A stretch of DNA of 64,000 nt from Neolewinella litorea (GCF_004803465.1 NZ_SRSF01000012.1:1-64000); one strand, 5' to 3'. Shown: positions 8,450-18,800, numbered from the stretch's first letter. A program made the numbers and translations. The notes: generated by a model from the sequence alone, not told the origin.

Positions 8450-8775
8450 ACGCCAGACCCATTCCCGTACACGCATCATCGGGAGACCCATTCCTATACA
8501 CGCATCGCCGCGAGGCCCATTCATCCGGACGATTTATCGCGAGGCCCATTCCTCCGTGGCGTCGGAATTGACCCCGCTAGGGAGTGGCCGTCCCTTTCAG
8601 GGCCGGGCCTGGGGGTGCCGGTCAGGCCGGGGGGGTCTCTACGCGAGGACCGCTACCATACACGCAACATCGCGAGGCCCATTCCTCCGTCCCGTCGGAA
8701 TTGACCTCGCTAGGGAGTGGCCGTCCCTTCCAGGGCCGGGCCTGGGGGTGCCGGGCAGGCCGGGGGGCGCCAGCT
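8450..8775. repeat. Dispersed intergenic repeat, two main copies plus fragments
   Basis: Two copies about 133 bases apart (starting near 8539 and 8672) share GCGAGGCCCATTCCTCCGT, then CGTCGGAATTGACC, CGCTAGGGAGTGG and a CCTTYCAGGG block. Two or three short fragments of the opening word lie between 8458 and 8530. The same family recurs at 54513-54775. The gap from 8442 to 8834 contains nothing else recognisable. Confidence 0.8.
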
Positions 8776-8834
8776 TCCACCCGCACGGCCTAATTTAGAG
8801 CCATCCAGTCCCTCACCCCGCTAAACAATTATTT

Positions 8835-9215
8835 ATGCAAGCCACTCCGGAACACCACGCGCGCATCGCCCGCATGACCTTTGCCTCCGTGTATCCCCAT
8901 TACGTGACGAAAGTGGAAAAGAAGGGCCGCAGCCGGGCGGAACTGCACACGGTGATCGAATGGCTGACCGGCTACAATGAAAAAGACCTGCAGCAAATCA
9001 TCGCCGAACGGCAAACCTTCGAGACATTCTTTAAGCGAGCCACCCTACACCCGAACGCGCACCTGATCACGGGCACGATCTGCGGCTACCGCATCGAGGA
9101 ACTGGACAACACCCTGACCCGCCAGGTACGCTACCTCGACAAGCTGGTGGACGAACTCGCCCGCGGGCGCAAACTGGAAAAGATCCTGCGCCCCGACCCG
9201 CCCGCTCCGAAATAG
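8835..9215 (+). CDS. DUF2200 domain protein
   Basis: A 126-residue cytosolic protein matching DUF2200 throughout: ARIARMTFASVYPHY at the start, KVEKKGRSRAELHTVIEWLTGY centrally, then the ERQTFETFF and ICGYRIEELDNTLTRQVRYLDKLVDELA segments. Length equals the usual family size. Function is unknown; the fold is predicted helical. It is a stand-alone gene between the repeats and an alcohol dehydrogenase on the same strand (59-base gap). Confidence 0.9.
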   Translation: MQATPEHHARIARMTFASVYPHYVTKVEKKGRSRAELHTVIEWLTGYNEKDLQQIIAERQTFETFFKRATLHPNAHLITGTICGYRIEELDNTLTRQVRYLDKLVDELARGRKLEKILRPDPPAPK

Positions 9216-9274
9216 GCAGCCGCCGGTTATCAGGAACATCCACCACCCCTCGCTGTTCCCCAATAAACAATCCA

Positions 9275-10294
9275 ATGTCAAAAGTGAAAGCATGGGCCGC
9301 CCAGGAGCCCAAAGGAAAACTGCAACCCTTCGAGTACGAGGCTGGCCCGCTCGGTCTGGAGGACGTAGAAGTTGAAATCGAATACTGCGGGGTCTGCCAC
9401 TCCGACCTCTCCATGCTCGACAACGAGTGGGGCATCACCACCTACCCCTTCGTACCCGGCCACGAAGCCATCGGCAAGGTGGTCGCCCTGGGAGATATCG
9501 CCAAGGAGAAAGGACTGAAGGTCGGCCAGCGCGTAGGCGTGGGCTGGACGGTGAAGAGCTGTCTCCACTGCGAATACTGCCTGCAGGGCGACCAGCAGAT
9601 GTGTACTTCGGTACAGCCCACCATCGTCGGCCACCACGGTGCCTTTGCCCAGTCGATCCGCACCCACTGGGTGTGGGCGGTGCCCATTCCCGAGGGTGTG
9701 TCCCCCGACTCGGCCGGCCCCCTGCTCTGCGGCGGCATCACCGTCTTCGCTCCCCTGCTGGACAACGCCATTTCACCCACCGACAAGGTGGGCGTCTTCG
9801 GCATCGGAGGCCTGGGGCATATGGCCCTGAAATTCCTCAAGGCCTGGGGCTGTGAAACCACGGCTTTCACCTCCTCCCCCTCGAAACACGACGAGGCCCG
9901 CGCGTTCGGCGCCACCCACATCGCTTCCAGTGTCGACTCCGAGGAAATGGGGGCACTGGCGGGCAAGTTCGACTTCATCGTCATTTCCGCCAACGCCTCC
10001 CTCGACTGGGACGCCATCATCGCCATGCTGAAGCCCGGGGGCAAGCTGCACATCGTAGGAGCCGTACTCGAGCCCATCCCGGTGCACGTCATGTCGCTCA
10101 TGCTGAGCAAGCGGTCCATCTCCAGTTCGCCCACCGGCAACCGGAGCCAGATGGACAAGATGATGCAGTTCGCCGCCCACCACCAGGTGGCCCCCCAGGT
10201 GGAGCACTTCCCCATGAGCAAGGTGAACGAGGCCATGGACCACCTGCGGGCGGGCAAGGCCAGCTACCGCATCGTTTTGGAGGCGGATTATTAG
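9275..10294 (+). CDS. Zinc-dependent NAD(P) alcohol dehydrogenase (CAD/YahK type)
   Basis: A 339-residue medium-chain dehydrogenase. Catalytic zinc ligands are C41 (in CGVCHSD), H63 (in GHEAIGKV) and C152 (LCGG). Structural zinc cysteines are C96, C99, C102 and C110. The dinucleotide loop is G176-I-G-G-L-G181. The pattern fits cinnamyl-alcohol-dehydrogenase-like aldehyde reductases that use NADPH on broad aldehydes; the exact substrate is not evident. It is cytosolic and monocistronic, closed by a strong terminator at 10321. Confidence 0.9.
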   Translation: MSKVKAWAAQEPKGKLQPFEYEAGPLGLEDVEVEIEYCGVCHSDLSMLDNEWGITTYPFVPGHEAIGKVVALGDIAKEKGLKVGQRVGVGWTVKSCLHCEYCLQGDQQMCTSVQPTIVGHHGAFAQSIRTHWVWAVPIPEGVSPDSAGPLLCGGITVFAPLLDNAISPTDKVGVFGIGGLGHMALKFLKAWGCETTAFTSSPSKHDEARAFGATHIASSVDSEEMGALAGKFDFIVISANASLDWDAIIAMLKPGGKLHIVGAVLEPIPVHVMSLMLSKRSISSSPTGNRSQMDKMMQFAAHHQVAPQVEHFPMSKVNEAMDHLRAGKASYRIVLEADY

Positions 10295-10320
10295 TCAGCA
10301 TAAGCTACGCCAGATCAGCT

Positions 10321-10349
10321 AGGGCCTTCCGTACGGGAGGCCCTTTTTT
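10321..10349 (+). terminator. Rho-independent terminator after the alcohol dehydrogenase
   Basis: Stem AGGGCC plus CC pairs (10321-10329) closes with GGGAGGCCCT (10335-10344) around a short loop, followed by six to seven T. It sits 27 bases after the stop at 10294. Confidence 0.85.
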
Positions 10350-10577
10350 ATGCGTAATACAAGGTGGCAGGCATCGTGGTCCGTGGAGATGCAGCGCCCC
10401 CCCTGTTGGCGGCGGAGCGCGGGATCCGTGGTCGGTGGATCAATCCCCTACCATCGATTTTTCCTCCCCGAAATTTCTGCAATTGTCCGTGTGACCCTTC
10501 CCGAAAAAAGCCGTCAGACGGAAGCTGAAACCGCGCTACATTACCGCCCCTTACAAGGGAAAAACGCCGCTCAATAG

Positions 10578-11900
10578 ATGTATACCCTCCTGCTGCTCAC
10601 CTTCGTGGTGGGCTACTTCTGCATCGCCCTGGAACACCCCCTCAAGATTGACAAGACGGCGTCGGCCCTGCTCACGGGGGTCCTTTGCTGGACGGTGCTG
10701 GTCATGGGGCAGGAAGCCCTTTTTCCCGGCGGGGTAGCGCCCGGTCTTCTCGAGGAGACCATTCTGCTCCACGTCGGCGAGATCGCCGAGATCCTCTTCT
10801 TCCTGCTCGGCGCGATGACGATCGTGGAGCTGATCGACACCCACGGCGGCTTCCAGGTGATTACGGAGCGCATCCGAACCACCGACCGGGTGAAGCTGCT
10901 CTGGATTCTGGGCTTCGTCACCTTTTTTCTCTCCGCGGTGCTGGACAACCTCACCACCACCATCGTCATGGCCACCCTGCTCAAGAAGCTGATCCGCGAC
11001 AAGGAAGACCTCTGGTTTTTCGGCGGCATGGTGGTCATCGCCGCCAACGCCGGCGGCGCCTGGTCGCCCATCGGCGACGTCACCACCATCATGCTCTGGA
11101 TCGGCGGGCAGGTCACCGCCCCCAGCATCGTGGCCGGACTGCTCCTGCCGAGCCTGGTCTGTCTGCTGGCGCCCCTGGCCGTCCTCTCATTCACCAAGCG
11201 GGGCAGCGTATCGCCCCCCAGCCGCTTCGACCTTGAGAACGGCGGCGGCGGCGGCCTCCACCACCAGCCGGTGGCCGTCAGCCCCGGCGAGGCTTCGCTG
11301 GTGCTCTGGCTGGGCATCATCGCCCTCCTCTTCGTGCCCGTCTTCAAGACCGTGACCCACCTGCCCCCCTTCATGGGCATGCTGCTCAGTCTGGGCGTGC
11401 TGTGGGTGGTCACCGAGCTCCTCCACAAGCGCAAGCCCGAAGACGAGCGCCACTCCCTGTCGGTGGCCGGGGTGATCCGGCGGGTGGACACCCCCAGCAT
11501 CCTGTTCTTCCTGGGCATCCTGCTGGCGGTGGCCAGCCTGCAGACCGCCGGCCACCTGAGCCAGATGGCGGTCATCCTGAACGATACCTTCGGCAACATC
11601 TACGTAATCAACCTCATCATCGGCCTGGTGTCCGCCATCGTCGACAACGTGCCCCTGGTGGCCGGTGCCATGGGTATGTACTCCCTGGCCGACTACCCCC
11701 AGGACTCCAATTTCTGGACCTTCCTGGCCTACTGCGCCGGCACCGGTGGCAGCAGCCTGATCATCGGTTCGGCCGCCGGCGTGGCCATCATGGGCCTGCT
11801 GAAGATCGACTTCATCTGGTATCTGAAGCGCATCACCTGGCTGGCCCTGGTGGGCTACTTCGCCGGTGCGGTGGTGTACTATCTCCAGCACGGCCTCTAG
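10578..11900 (+). CDS. nhaD: Sodium:proton antiporter, NhaD family
   Basis: A 440-residue polytopic membrane protein with about 12 to 13 hydrophobic segments. Diagnostic stretches are AEILFFLLGAMTIVELID, FFLSAVLDNLTTTIVMATLL, GGAWSPIGDVTTIMLW and, in the second half, SAIVDNVPLVAGAMGMY, all typical of NhaD/ArsB-like ion transporters. It would exchange Na+ or Li+ for H+ at the inner membrane, which suits a saline habitat. A glycine-rich cytoplasmic loop lies near residues 220-230. The 283-base gap upstream holds only the terminator of the preceding gene and no recognisable promoter. Confidence 0.9.
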   Translation: MYTLLLLTFVVGYFCIALEHPLKIDKTASALLTGVLCWTVLVMGQEALFPGGVAPGLLEETILLHVGEIAEILFFLLGAMTIVELIDTHGGFQVITERIRTTDRVKLLWILGFVTFFLSAVLDNLTTTIVMATLLKKLIRDKEDLWFFGGMVVIAANAGGAWSPIGDVTTIMLWIGGQVTAPSIVAGLLLPSLVCLLAPLAVLSFTKRGSVSPPSRFDLENGGGGGLHHQPVAVSPGEASLVLWLGIIALLFVPVFKTVTHLPPFMGMLLSLGVLWVVTELLHKRKPEDERHSLSVAGVIRRVDTPSILFFLGILLAVASLQTAGHLSQMAVILNDTFGNIYVINLIIGLVSAIVDNVPLVAGAMGMYSLADYPQDSNFWTFLAYCAGTGGSSLIIGSAAGVAIMGLLKIDFIWYLKRITWLALVGYFAGAVVYYLQHGL

Positions 11901-11910
11901 GGTTTTATAC

Positions 11911-11930
11911 GGCACCCGCGCTCCGGCGCC
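11911..11930 (-). repeat. 20-bp GC-rich word, copy 2 (inverse of 6361-6380)
   Basis: Exact reverse complement of the word at 6361-6380, sitting in the 54-base gap between nhaD and the DUF2490 gene. Confidence 0.6.
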
Positions 11931-11954
11931 CCCCCTACTACTACGACCCCGTCT

Positions 11955-12680
11955 ATGCCCCACCCCCGGCCCGCGCTGCTGTTGCTGCTGTTGCTGCTCA
12001 CCTCCGCCGCCTGCGCCCAGAAAACCGTCGACACCCAGCAACTCGGGTGGGTGAGGTACCACCTCCGCCTCCCGCTCCAGGGGCCGTACGCCCTGCGGCA
12101 GGAACTGGAGGAACGCGCCTACTGGTTCCCGTGGCGGCAGCACCAGCTGGTTTCCCGTAGTGTAATCGAGCGCCGCTTAGGCCGGGACTGGAACGCCGGT
12201 CTCGGCCTCACCGTTTTCCGGCAGTCGCTGCCCCACGATCCCCACGCCGTGATCACCCAGACCCGCACCGAAGTCCGCCCCATGCTGGAGCTGGCCGGCC
12301 TGCAACCCCTGAACGATAAGCTGGCCCTCCACCACCGCTACTGGGCTGAGCTGCGGTACTTCGGCGGGACCGATGGCGGACTGTCCTTCGCCAACTACCG
12401 CTTCCGCTACCGCCTGGAGCTGCGCTACCGCCCCCACCCCGAGTGGCAGTTGCGCGCCTTCGACGAGATCATGGTGAACGCCGGTCGGCAGGTGGTGGCC
12501 AACACCTTTGACCAGAACCGCTACGGCGGCAGCCTGCAGTACCAGTTCAGCAAGCAGGTGGGCGCCGAGCTAGGCTACCTCCGCTGGTTCCAGCAACGGA
12601 GCAGTGGCGATGAATTCTACGACCGCCACATCGTCCGCCTCACCCTTCACCATCAGTTGCCGGCGCCGCGGCGCGACTAA
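11955..12680 (+). CDS. DUF2490 domain outer-membrane protein
   Basis: A 241-residue protein with a strongly hydrophobic signal peptide (a run of leucines, cleavage near SAACAQ). The mature part is rich in aromatic and arginine strand patterns (RPHPEWQLRAFDEIMVN, YGGSLQYQFSKQVGAELGYL) as in DUF2490 proteins, predicted outer-membrane beta barrels of Bacteroidota. Function unknown. It lies between nhaD (54-base gap) and the anion permease (10-base gap), all rightward, so the three may form one operon. Confidence 0.82.
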   Translation: MPHPRPALLLLLLLLTSAACAQKTVDTQQLGWVRYHLRLPLQGPYALRQELEERAYWFPWRQHQLVSRSVIERRLGRDWNAGLGLTVFRQSLPHDPHAVITQTRTEVRPMLELAGLQPLNDKLALHHRYWAELRYFGGTDGGLSFANYRFRYRLELRYRPHPEWQLRAFDEIMVNAGRQVVANTFDQNRYGGSLQYQFSKQVGAELGYLRWFQQRSSGDEFYDRHIVRLTLHHQLPAPRRD

Positions 12681-12690
12681 CGCCTAGCCT

Positions 12691-13710
12691 ATGTCCGAGT
12701 TATTCAATTCCCTGACGATTCCCTTCCTCCTGGCCATGTTCCTCGCCGTGAATATGGGGGGCAGCGGCACGGCCCCGGCCTTCTCGGCGGCCTACGGGGC
12801 CAGCGTGATCCGCCGGTCGCTCATTCCGGGGCTCTTCGGGGTGATGGTGCTTGCCGGGGCCCTGCTGGCCGGGCAGGAGGTTTCCCTGACGCTGGGCAAG
12901 GGGCTGCTGGACCAGTCTTACTTCACCCCCCTGATTACCTCCCTTATCCTGTTTTCCATCGGCATCACCCTGCTGGTTTCCAACCTGATCGGCGTACCCC
13001 AGTCGACCAGCCAATCCACGGTACTCTCCATCGCAGGGGCGGCCACGGCGCTGGAGGGGCTCAATACGCGGAAACTGTTCTACGAGATCATCCCCACCTG
13101 GGTCATCCTGCCCATCGTGGCCTTCGTGATCATGCTCTTCTTTTCGCTGTTCATCCTCCCCCTGTTACGGCGGACGATCTTCAACACCGACTACGCCCAC
13201 CTGCGGCACCACCCCTTCCTGAAGGCCCTGCTCATCTTCAGCTCCCTCTACGTAGCCTTCTCTATAGGCGCCAACAACGTGGCCAATGCCGCGGCGCCCA
13301 TTGCCTCCCTCACCGCCAACGAACTGGGGCCCCAGGCCGCCGGCAACTTCCTGCCCATCATCATCCTTTCGGTCCTCATCGTGGCCCCCTGCTTCGCCAT
13401 CGGCAGTTCGCTGCTGGGCCACCAGGTGACGGAGACCACCGGCAAGGAGATCGTGCAGGTGAGCCCCTTCACGGCCACCGTCATTGCCCTCATCGTGGCC
13501 ACCCTCTTGCTCTACGCCTCAGTGCAGCAGGGCATCCCCACCTCCCTGGTGCAGCTGAACGGGGCGGCCTTCATCGCCCTGAGCATCAGCAAGAAGGGCT
13601 GGCAACAGACCTTCTCCAACCGCACCGTGAGGTTGTTCTTCTCGGTCTGGGGGGTGGCGCCGGTGATGGCTTACATCCTGACTTACCTGTTGGTCCTCGC
13701 CCTCGTCTAG
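12691..13710 (+). CDS. PiT-family anion permease, probably CysP-like sulfate permease
   Basis: A 339-residue membrane protein with two inverted PiT repeats. The second repeat has the canonical GANNVANAAAP motif, while the first has NMGGSGTAPAFSAAYG (about residues 21-36) instead of a GANDVAN-type motif. That asymmetry, together with LIGVPQSTSQSTV, resembles the Bacillus CysP sulfate permease more than classical phosphate PitA, from recalled family features. Either phosphate or sulfate could be the substrate. It follows the DUF2490 gene by 10 bases. Confidence 0.75.
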   Translation: MSELFNSLTIPFLLAMFLAVNMGGSGTAPAFSAAYGASVIRRSLIPGLFGVMVLAGALLAGQEVSLTLGKGLLDQSYFTPLITSLILFSIGITLLVSNLIGVPQSTSQSTVLSIAGAATALEGLNTRKLFYEIIPTWVILPIVAFVIMLFFSLFILPLLRRTIFNTDYAHLRHHPFLKALLIFSSLYVAFSIGANNVANAAAPIASLTANELGPQAAGNFLPIIILSVLIVAPCFAIGSSLLGHQVTETTGKEIVQVSPFTATVIALIVATLLLYASVQQGIPTSLVQLNGAAFIALSISKKGWQQTFSNRTVRLFFSVWGVAPVMAYILTYLLVLALV

Positions 13711-13843
13711 CACCTGGTTACCGGCTTGCGCAAGATCAGCGCGCGGGCTGACCCATGTCAGCTTCCCGCCCCGGGTGCCCCGATCCCTTTGGTCTGCTTA
13801 TCCGGATTCCCAGCGCCTGGGCCCCGGAGTAAGTTGACCAACG

Positions 13844-14452
13844 ATGAATGTACCGACCGCCCCCCTTTGCCTCCTGTTCCTTTACCTGCTGCTGACGGGC
13901 AGCCAAGTCCATGCGCAGACGCGCTACCTCATCGACAGCAGCCAGGGGACGGAACTCCAACTCCGGGGCACCTCCACCCTTCACGACTGGCAGATGGTGG
14001 CCACTACGGTGACCGGAGCGGTGGAATTCGCCTTTACCCCGGATGGTACAGGCGACCTGTCCGCCCTGGAATCAATGGCCTTCTCCCTCAAGGTGCAAGA
14101 CCTGTGCAGCGGCAACCGCGGGCTGGACAAAAACGCCCACCGCGCCCTGAATGCCGAAGCCCACTCCTCGATCACCTACGTCCTGGCTTCCTCTACCCTG
14201 TCCCGGGTACAAGACGGCTACCGGCTGCAGACCCGCGGCCGGCTCACCATTGCCGGCACCGCCCGCGACATCAAGATGGAAGTCCGCCTGGTCGTCGGGG
14301 ACAACGGCACCATCACCTCCCGCGGCACCCACGAACTGAAAATGACCGACTACGGGGTCACGCCGCCCAGCTTCATGCTCGGGGCGATGAAAACGGGGGA
14401 CGATATGACCCTGGAATTTACCGTCGTATTCAAAAAATCACCGGGCGCCTAG
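13844..14452 (+). CDS. YceI family protein, copy 2
   Basis: A 202-residue protein, the same length as the copy at 6516. It has a signal peptide ending VHAQ, STLHDW at 44-49, SGNRGLDKNAH, RGRLTIAGTARDI and TDYGVTPPSFMLG. It is clearly paralogous to copy 1 with conserved motif positions. It is probably periplasmic and lipid-binding. The barrel gene follows 34 bases later, reproducing the arrangement at 6516-8441. No TAnnTTTG word was seen upstream, unlike copy 1. Confidence 0.88.
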   Translation: MNVPTAPLCLLFLYLLLTGSQVHAQTRYLIDSSQGTELQLRGTSTLHDWQMVATTVTGAVEFAFTPDGTGDLSALESMAFSLKVQDLCSGNRGLDKNAHRALNAEAHSSITYVLASSTLSRVQDGYRLQTRGRLTIAGTARDIKMEVRLVVGDNGTITSRGTHELKMTDYGVTPPSFMLGAMKTGDDMTLEFTVVFKKSPGA

Positions 14453-14486
14453 CCGCCCGCTATTGTAGTGCCATAAATCCGACGTG

Positions 14487-15766
14487 ATGAAAACCATACT
14501 CCTGTTCCTCTCCTGCACGCTGGCCGCCACCCTGGCCGCCCAGCCGGGCCAACTGCAGTTTTTCCGTCCGAACGACCAGTACGGGCTGACCACCTTCGAA
14601 GCCGCCAAGGCGGATACCCTGCCCTTCGACCGGGTGGCGGTGCGCGTCGGCGGAGACTTCGCCATGCAGTTCCAGGGCCTCGGCCAAAGCAACGACGCCG
14701 GCAACCTGGTAGAGCTCGGCACCAATTTCAACCTGCCCACCGCCAACCTCAACCTCGACGTGCAGCTGTCCGACGGCCTGCGGATGCACCTGACCACCTA
14801 CCTCTCCTCCCGCCACCACGCGGAGGCCTGGGTGAGGGGCGGCTACCTGCAGGTCGACAAGCTCGATTTCATCGCCCCCGGTTTCCTGGCGGGCCTCATG
14901 GAGGTGGCCACCCTCCGGGTGGGGATGGATGAATTCAACTACGGCGACGCCCACTTCCGCCGGACGGACAACGCCCGGGTCATCTACAACCCCTTCGTGG
15001 GCAACTACCTCATGGATGCCTTCTCCACCGAAGCCTTCGGCGAGGTTACCCTGCAGCACCACGGACTGCTGGCCGTCATCGGCATCACCAACGGCAAGCT
15101 CAATCAGAATGTGTTAGTCAACGACCGCAGCGACAACCACCCCTCCTTCTACGCCAAGGCGGGCATCGACCAGCGGGTAAACGATGAGCTCCGGATGCGG
15201 CTTACGGTATCCGTATACACCAATCCGGGACAGACCACCGGCACCTGGCTCTACGGGGGCGACCGCTCCGGCAGCCGGTACTACGGGGTGCTCCACACGG
15301 TGGCCGACAGCCTGGGGCAAACCCAGGGCGGCGACTTTGAAGGCCGTTTCAACGCCCGCTTCACCAAGCTGGTCGCCGTACAGCTCAACCCCTTCATCCA
15401 GTACCGGGGCCTCGAGTTTTTCGGGATCCTCGAACGCGCCGCGGGCAACAACAACATTCCCACGCCGGAAGGCAACCGGGAAGGTGCGTTTACCCAGCTG
15501 GCCGGTGAAGTCGTGTACCGCTTTGGTCGGGGCGAGCGGTTCTACCTGGCCGGCCGCTACAATACTGTCCGCGGCAAGCGCACCGAGAGCGACCCGGAAG
15601 ACCTCACCATCAACCGCCTGAACCACGGGGGGGCTGGCTCCTCACCCCCCACATCGTGACCAAGGTGGAGTACGTCAGCCAGCGGTACACCGGCCCGGCC
15701 TGGACGGGAAGGTTCGCCGGTGCCGAGTTCAGCGGCATCAACCTGGAGGCAGGCATCAGCTTCTGA
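14487..15766 (+). pseudogene. Outer-membrane beta-barrel protein, copy 2, frameshifted in a poly-G run
   Basis: It aligns end to end with the 426-residue barrel at 7161. Near 15627-15633 there is a run of seven G; adding one G restores the frame, giving GGGWLLTPHIVTKVEYVSQRYTG and the same C-terminal ending (GISF) as copy 1. The corrected length is exactly 426 residues, equal to copy 1. As written, the frame stops at 15659 after a short unrelated tail. The ATG at 14487 is preferred over the GTG one codon earlier. The lesion may be a real mutation, slippage-based phase variation, or a homopolymer sequencing error. Confidence 0.8.
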
Positions 15767-15823
15767 GGGGCGGCGGGGCGCGGGTGCCAACGCCTGTTTT
15801 GCTGGCAACCGGCAAAATTTAAA

Positions 15824-15856
15824 ACTCCGGGCTCCCCGAAACGGGAAGCCCGGAGT
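15824..15856. terminator. Bidirectional terminator between converging genes
   Basis: ACTCCGGGCT (15824-15833) and AGCCCGGAGT (15847-15856) form a perfect 10-bp stem with C/G-rich extension and a GAAA-containing loop. A T/A-rich flank lies on its left side (for the leftward T9SS gene). It separates the barrel gene and the T9SS cargo gene. Confidence 0.75.
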
Positions 15857-15888
15857 CGGGTTTGGATGATCGCCTTTAGCTGCTTTGG

Positions 15889-18800
15889 TTAGCGCTGAAT
15901 CAGCAAGCGGCGGGTCTGGAGGCCCCACTCCCCTATTGCGCTCAGGGTGTATACACCCGGCACAAAATGGGCACTGGATAAATCGATAATCAGGCTCGAT
16001 TCGCCCGCCTCCACTTCACGTTCCCACACCTTCCGGCCGCGCAGATCAAACAGGATAATCCGGGTCTCGGAGGGAAGTGCCGTGAGAGAAACCTTGACCG
16101 AGCCTGTCGCCGGGTTCGGGTACACCTCCAGCTGCGGGCTTACCTCCACCGCACTCGCCGGCCTATCGTCCCCGTCATTCGCGGATTTGTTATTCGCCTT
16201 CCGGTTGCCGCCACCGCCGCCTTTGCCGGCGTGCACCTGCAGGTTGCCTCCGCCGAGCAGCTGCTGGACGGTTTGGGTGCCGTCCCAGTGACTGGCGTAG
16301 CGCAGGCCGCCGTCGTTGTCGTACAGGGTCAGTCCGATCAGGTCCATATCGCCGGGCTCGCCGTTGTCGGTCATCACGACCTGGAAATCGCCGTTGCCAA
16401 ATACGAAGACCGGGTTGTTGGGATCGGTGACGTCCTGGACGTTGGCCTTGCCGTAGAATATCGCTTGTCCGGAGTTTGGATCAAATGCCAGCGAAGTCAT
16501 CCTGTTGCCCTTCACCTGATAGGTGTGGCGCACCCCGTCGGCTTCCGTACGCCGGATGAGCGTCCGTATGTTACCCTGCAGCCTGGTACCGGCCTTGTTG
16601 TAGCGGATGTTGAAGCCGAAGTTGTTCTTCGAGCCCGCATCGCCGGCCAGCGGCCCGGCCGAACTTTCGAGGATGAGGTACCCGCCGCCGGTCACGAAGT
16701 TATCCAGCGGTTTGGAGATGGTGATGACCTCGTCGTCTTCCACCGCGTCCCGGCTGTAGTAGCCGCAGACCCGTATACCGATGGCGAAACTCTCGGAATC
16801 GGCGTTGCCGATATCCACGCCGGCCCAGGTATAGACCGCTATGCCGACTGTGGGGTCGCCGGGGTCGATCGGCACGACCGGAATCGGTGTGGCGTTGATC
16901 ACGCCACCATCCCGATCGATGAAATCGACCGTGGCGTAGCCGATATCTCCCGGTGCCGTATCCCCGCTGGCATCCGGCGTAAGGCTGATGTCCCGGATCG
17001 TGGCGCTGAGCAATACGTCAGCCGTACTGCTGTTCTTGCTGGACGTAGCCACAAACAACGCGCCGGTGTAGGTAATGCGCGCATCTTCGGGCTCGATGGT
17101 GAAGGGGATGTCCTCGTCCGAGCTGGGCTGGTACATGGTAGCCGTTCCGGCGTAGGTGACATCCACGTCATACCCATTGACCGGATCGGAATCACAGCCC
17201 GCCGAGGGCTCCTGGTCGATCAGCAGGCTGGCCGTAGCCACGCCGCTCGTCTCGGTAGTGGCCGACACCGTTTGGTCGCCAATCGTGAAGACCACGGTCT
17301 GGCCGGCAATTCCACCTCCGGAGAGGTCATCGGTCAACAGTGCCTGCAGGGCCACGGTATCGGAGTACTGCACCGACTCCTCCCCCTGGTAGACCAGCGT
17401 GGTCGGGCGTTTGAGTACCCTTACCGTCGTCTGGCAGTCATCCGAGTTGCCACTTGCATCCTGAGCAGTTAGCGTAACGTTGAAAGTGCCCAATGCACTA
17501 AAGTTATTGGGAATGACCCAGAGGCTGCTCACGGCGCAGTTGTCGGTGCTGCCTGCGTCGATGGCGTCTATGTCATCGTTGGTTAGCGTATAGTTGCCAC
17601 CGAGCCCCATGAAGACGTCGATGGGCTGGCAGAGCACTGTGGGGGGTATGTTGTCCTGTACCGTAACGATAGCATTGCATACGGAGGAATTGCCGTTGAC
17701 ATCGGTCACCGTCAGTGTGACCGGGTTCTGGCCGAGGTCGTCGCAACCGAAGGTTGTCTGGCTCAGGCTCATTTCGGCGATGCCGCAGGCGTCGCTTGAA
17801 CTGTTGTTTACCGCCTCGGCCGTCGTCGTGCCTACGCCCGCTGCATTAAGCTGCACGATCACGTTTTGACAACTGGCAGTGGGGAATTCAATATCCGTCA
17901 CCGTTACCTCAATACTGCAGGGCTCGCTATGGTTACCGGAAGGATCGCTGGCACTAAAGGTTACCATTGTCGTCCCAACCGGGAATCGTTCCCCTGCCAG
18001 GGTACTTCCGTGGTTGTAGTCATTGGTGATGGTCAAGTTCCCGCAGTTGTCCGTAGCCGTTGCATCGAATTCCGTACCCTGCGCCGTGTAGAAGCATTCC
18101 CCGGGATCGTTATTTCGGTTCTGGGGCGTAGCTACGCAGGTAACGGCCGGGGGTACTTCATCGACCACCGTCACCGTCGCCGTACAAGTCGATTCGGCGC
18201 CTTTATCGTCGGTTACCGTCAGGGTGACATTCGTCACGCCCAGGCCATAGGGTCCGGCGGGCGATACGCTGAACGTCAGGGGATCTCCATCGGGATCCGT
18301 GGAGTCGAAGTCAAAGGCTTGGGCTAACGCAGTTCCCTGACAGTCAGCGTCGGCCGGGACGGTGATGTTTTGGCAGCTGGCGACCGGCGGCTGGTTGCAG
18401 GGGAAATTGGTATCAACAATTGTAAGGGTAATAGTGCATGTGGTCTGATTGCCATTAATATCATTTTTGAAGATGGTAATGGGATTAGGACCAAGGTTCG
18501 CACAGGTATAAACTGTAGGTCCCGTGAAACCTACGCCTCCCGGTAAACCACAGTTGTCGGTCTGTGACACCACACCCGGGCCATCCACCAGAGGATTAAA
18601 TTGTACGGTGCCATCCGCACCCAGCTCTAGGGTCACATCCTGACAGGTAATGACCGGCGGCTCATCGTCAATAACCTTGATGGTATGGAATACTTCAACA
18701 GCGTTGCCGGAACCATCAGCGACCTGGTATCTCCGCACGATGATCCGCGAATTGGCGGCGTTGCCGATGGCGCCGTTGTCCGTTTCATCTACGTAGCTGA

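Noticed and set aside
16231-17472. 413-residue rightward open frame in the T9SS gene
   Set aside because: Antisense of the T9SS cargo gene, which has a signal peptide, repeated domains and a sorting domain; the shadow has none.
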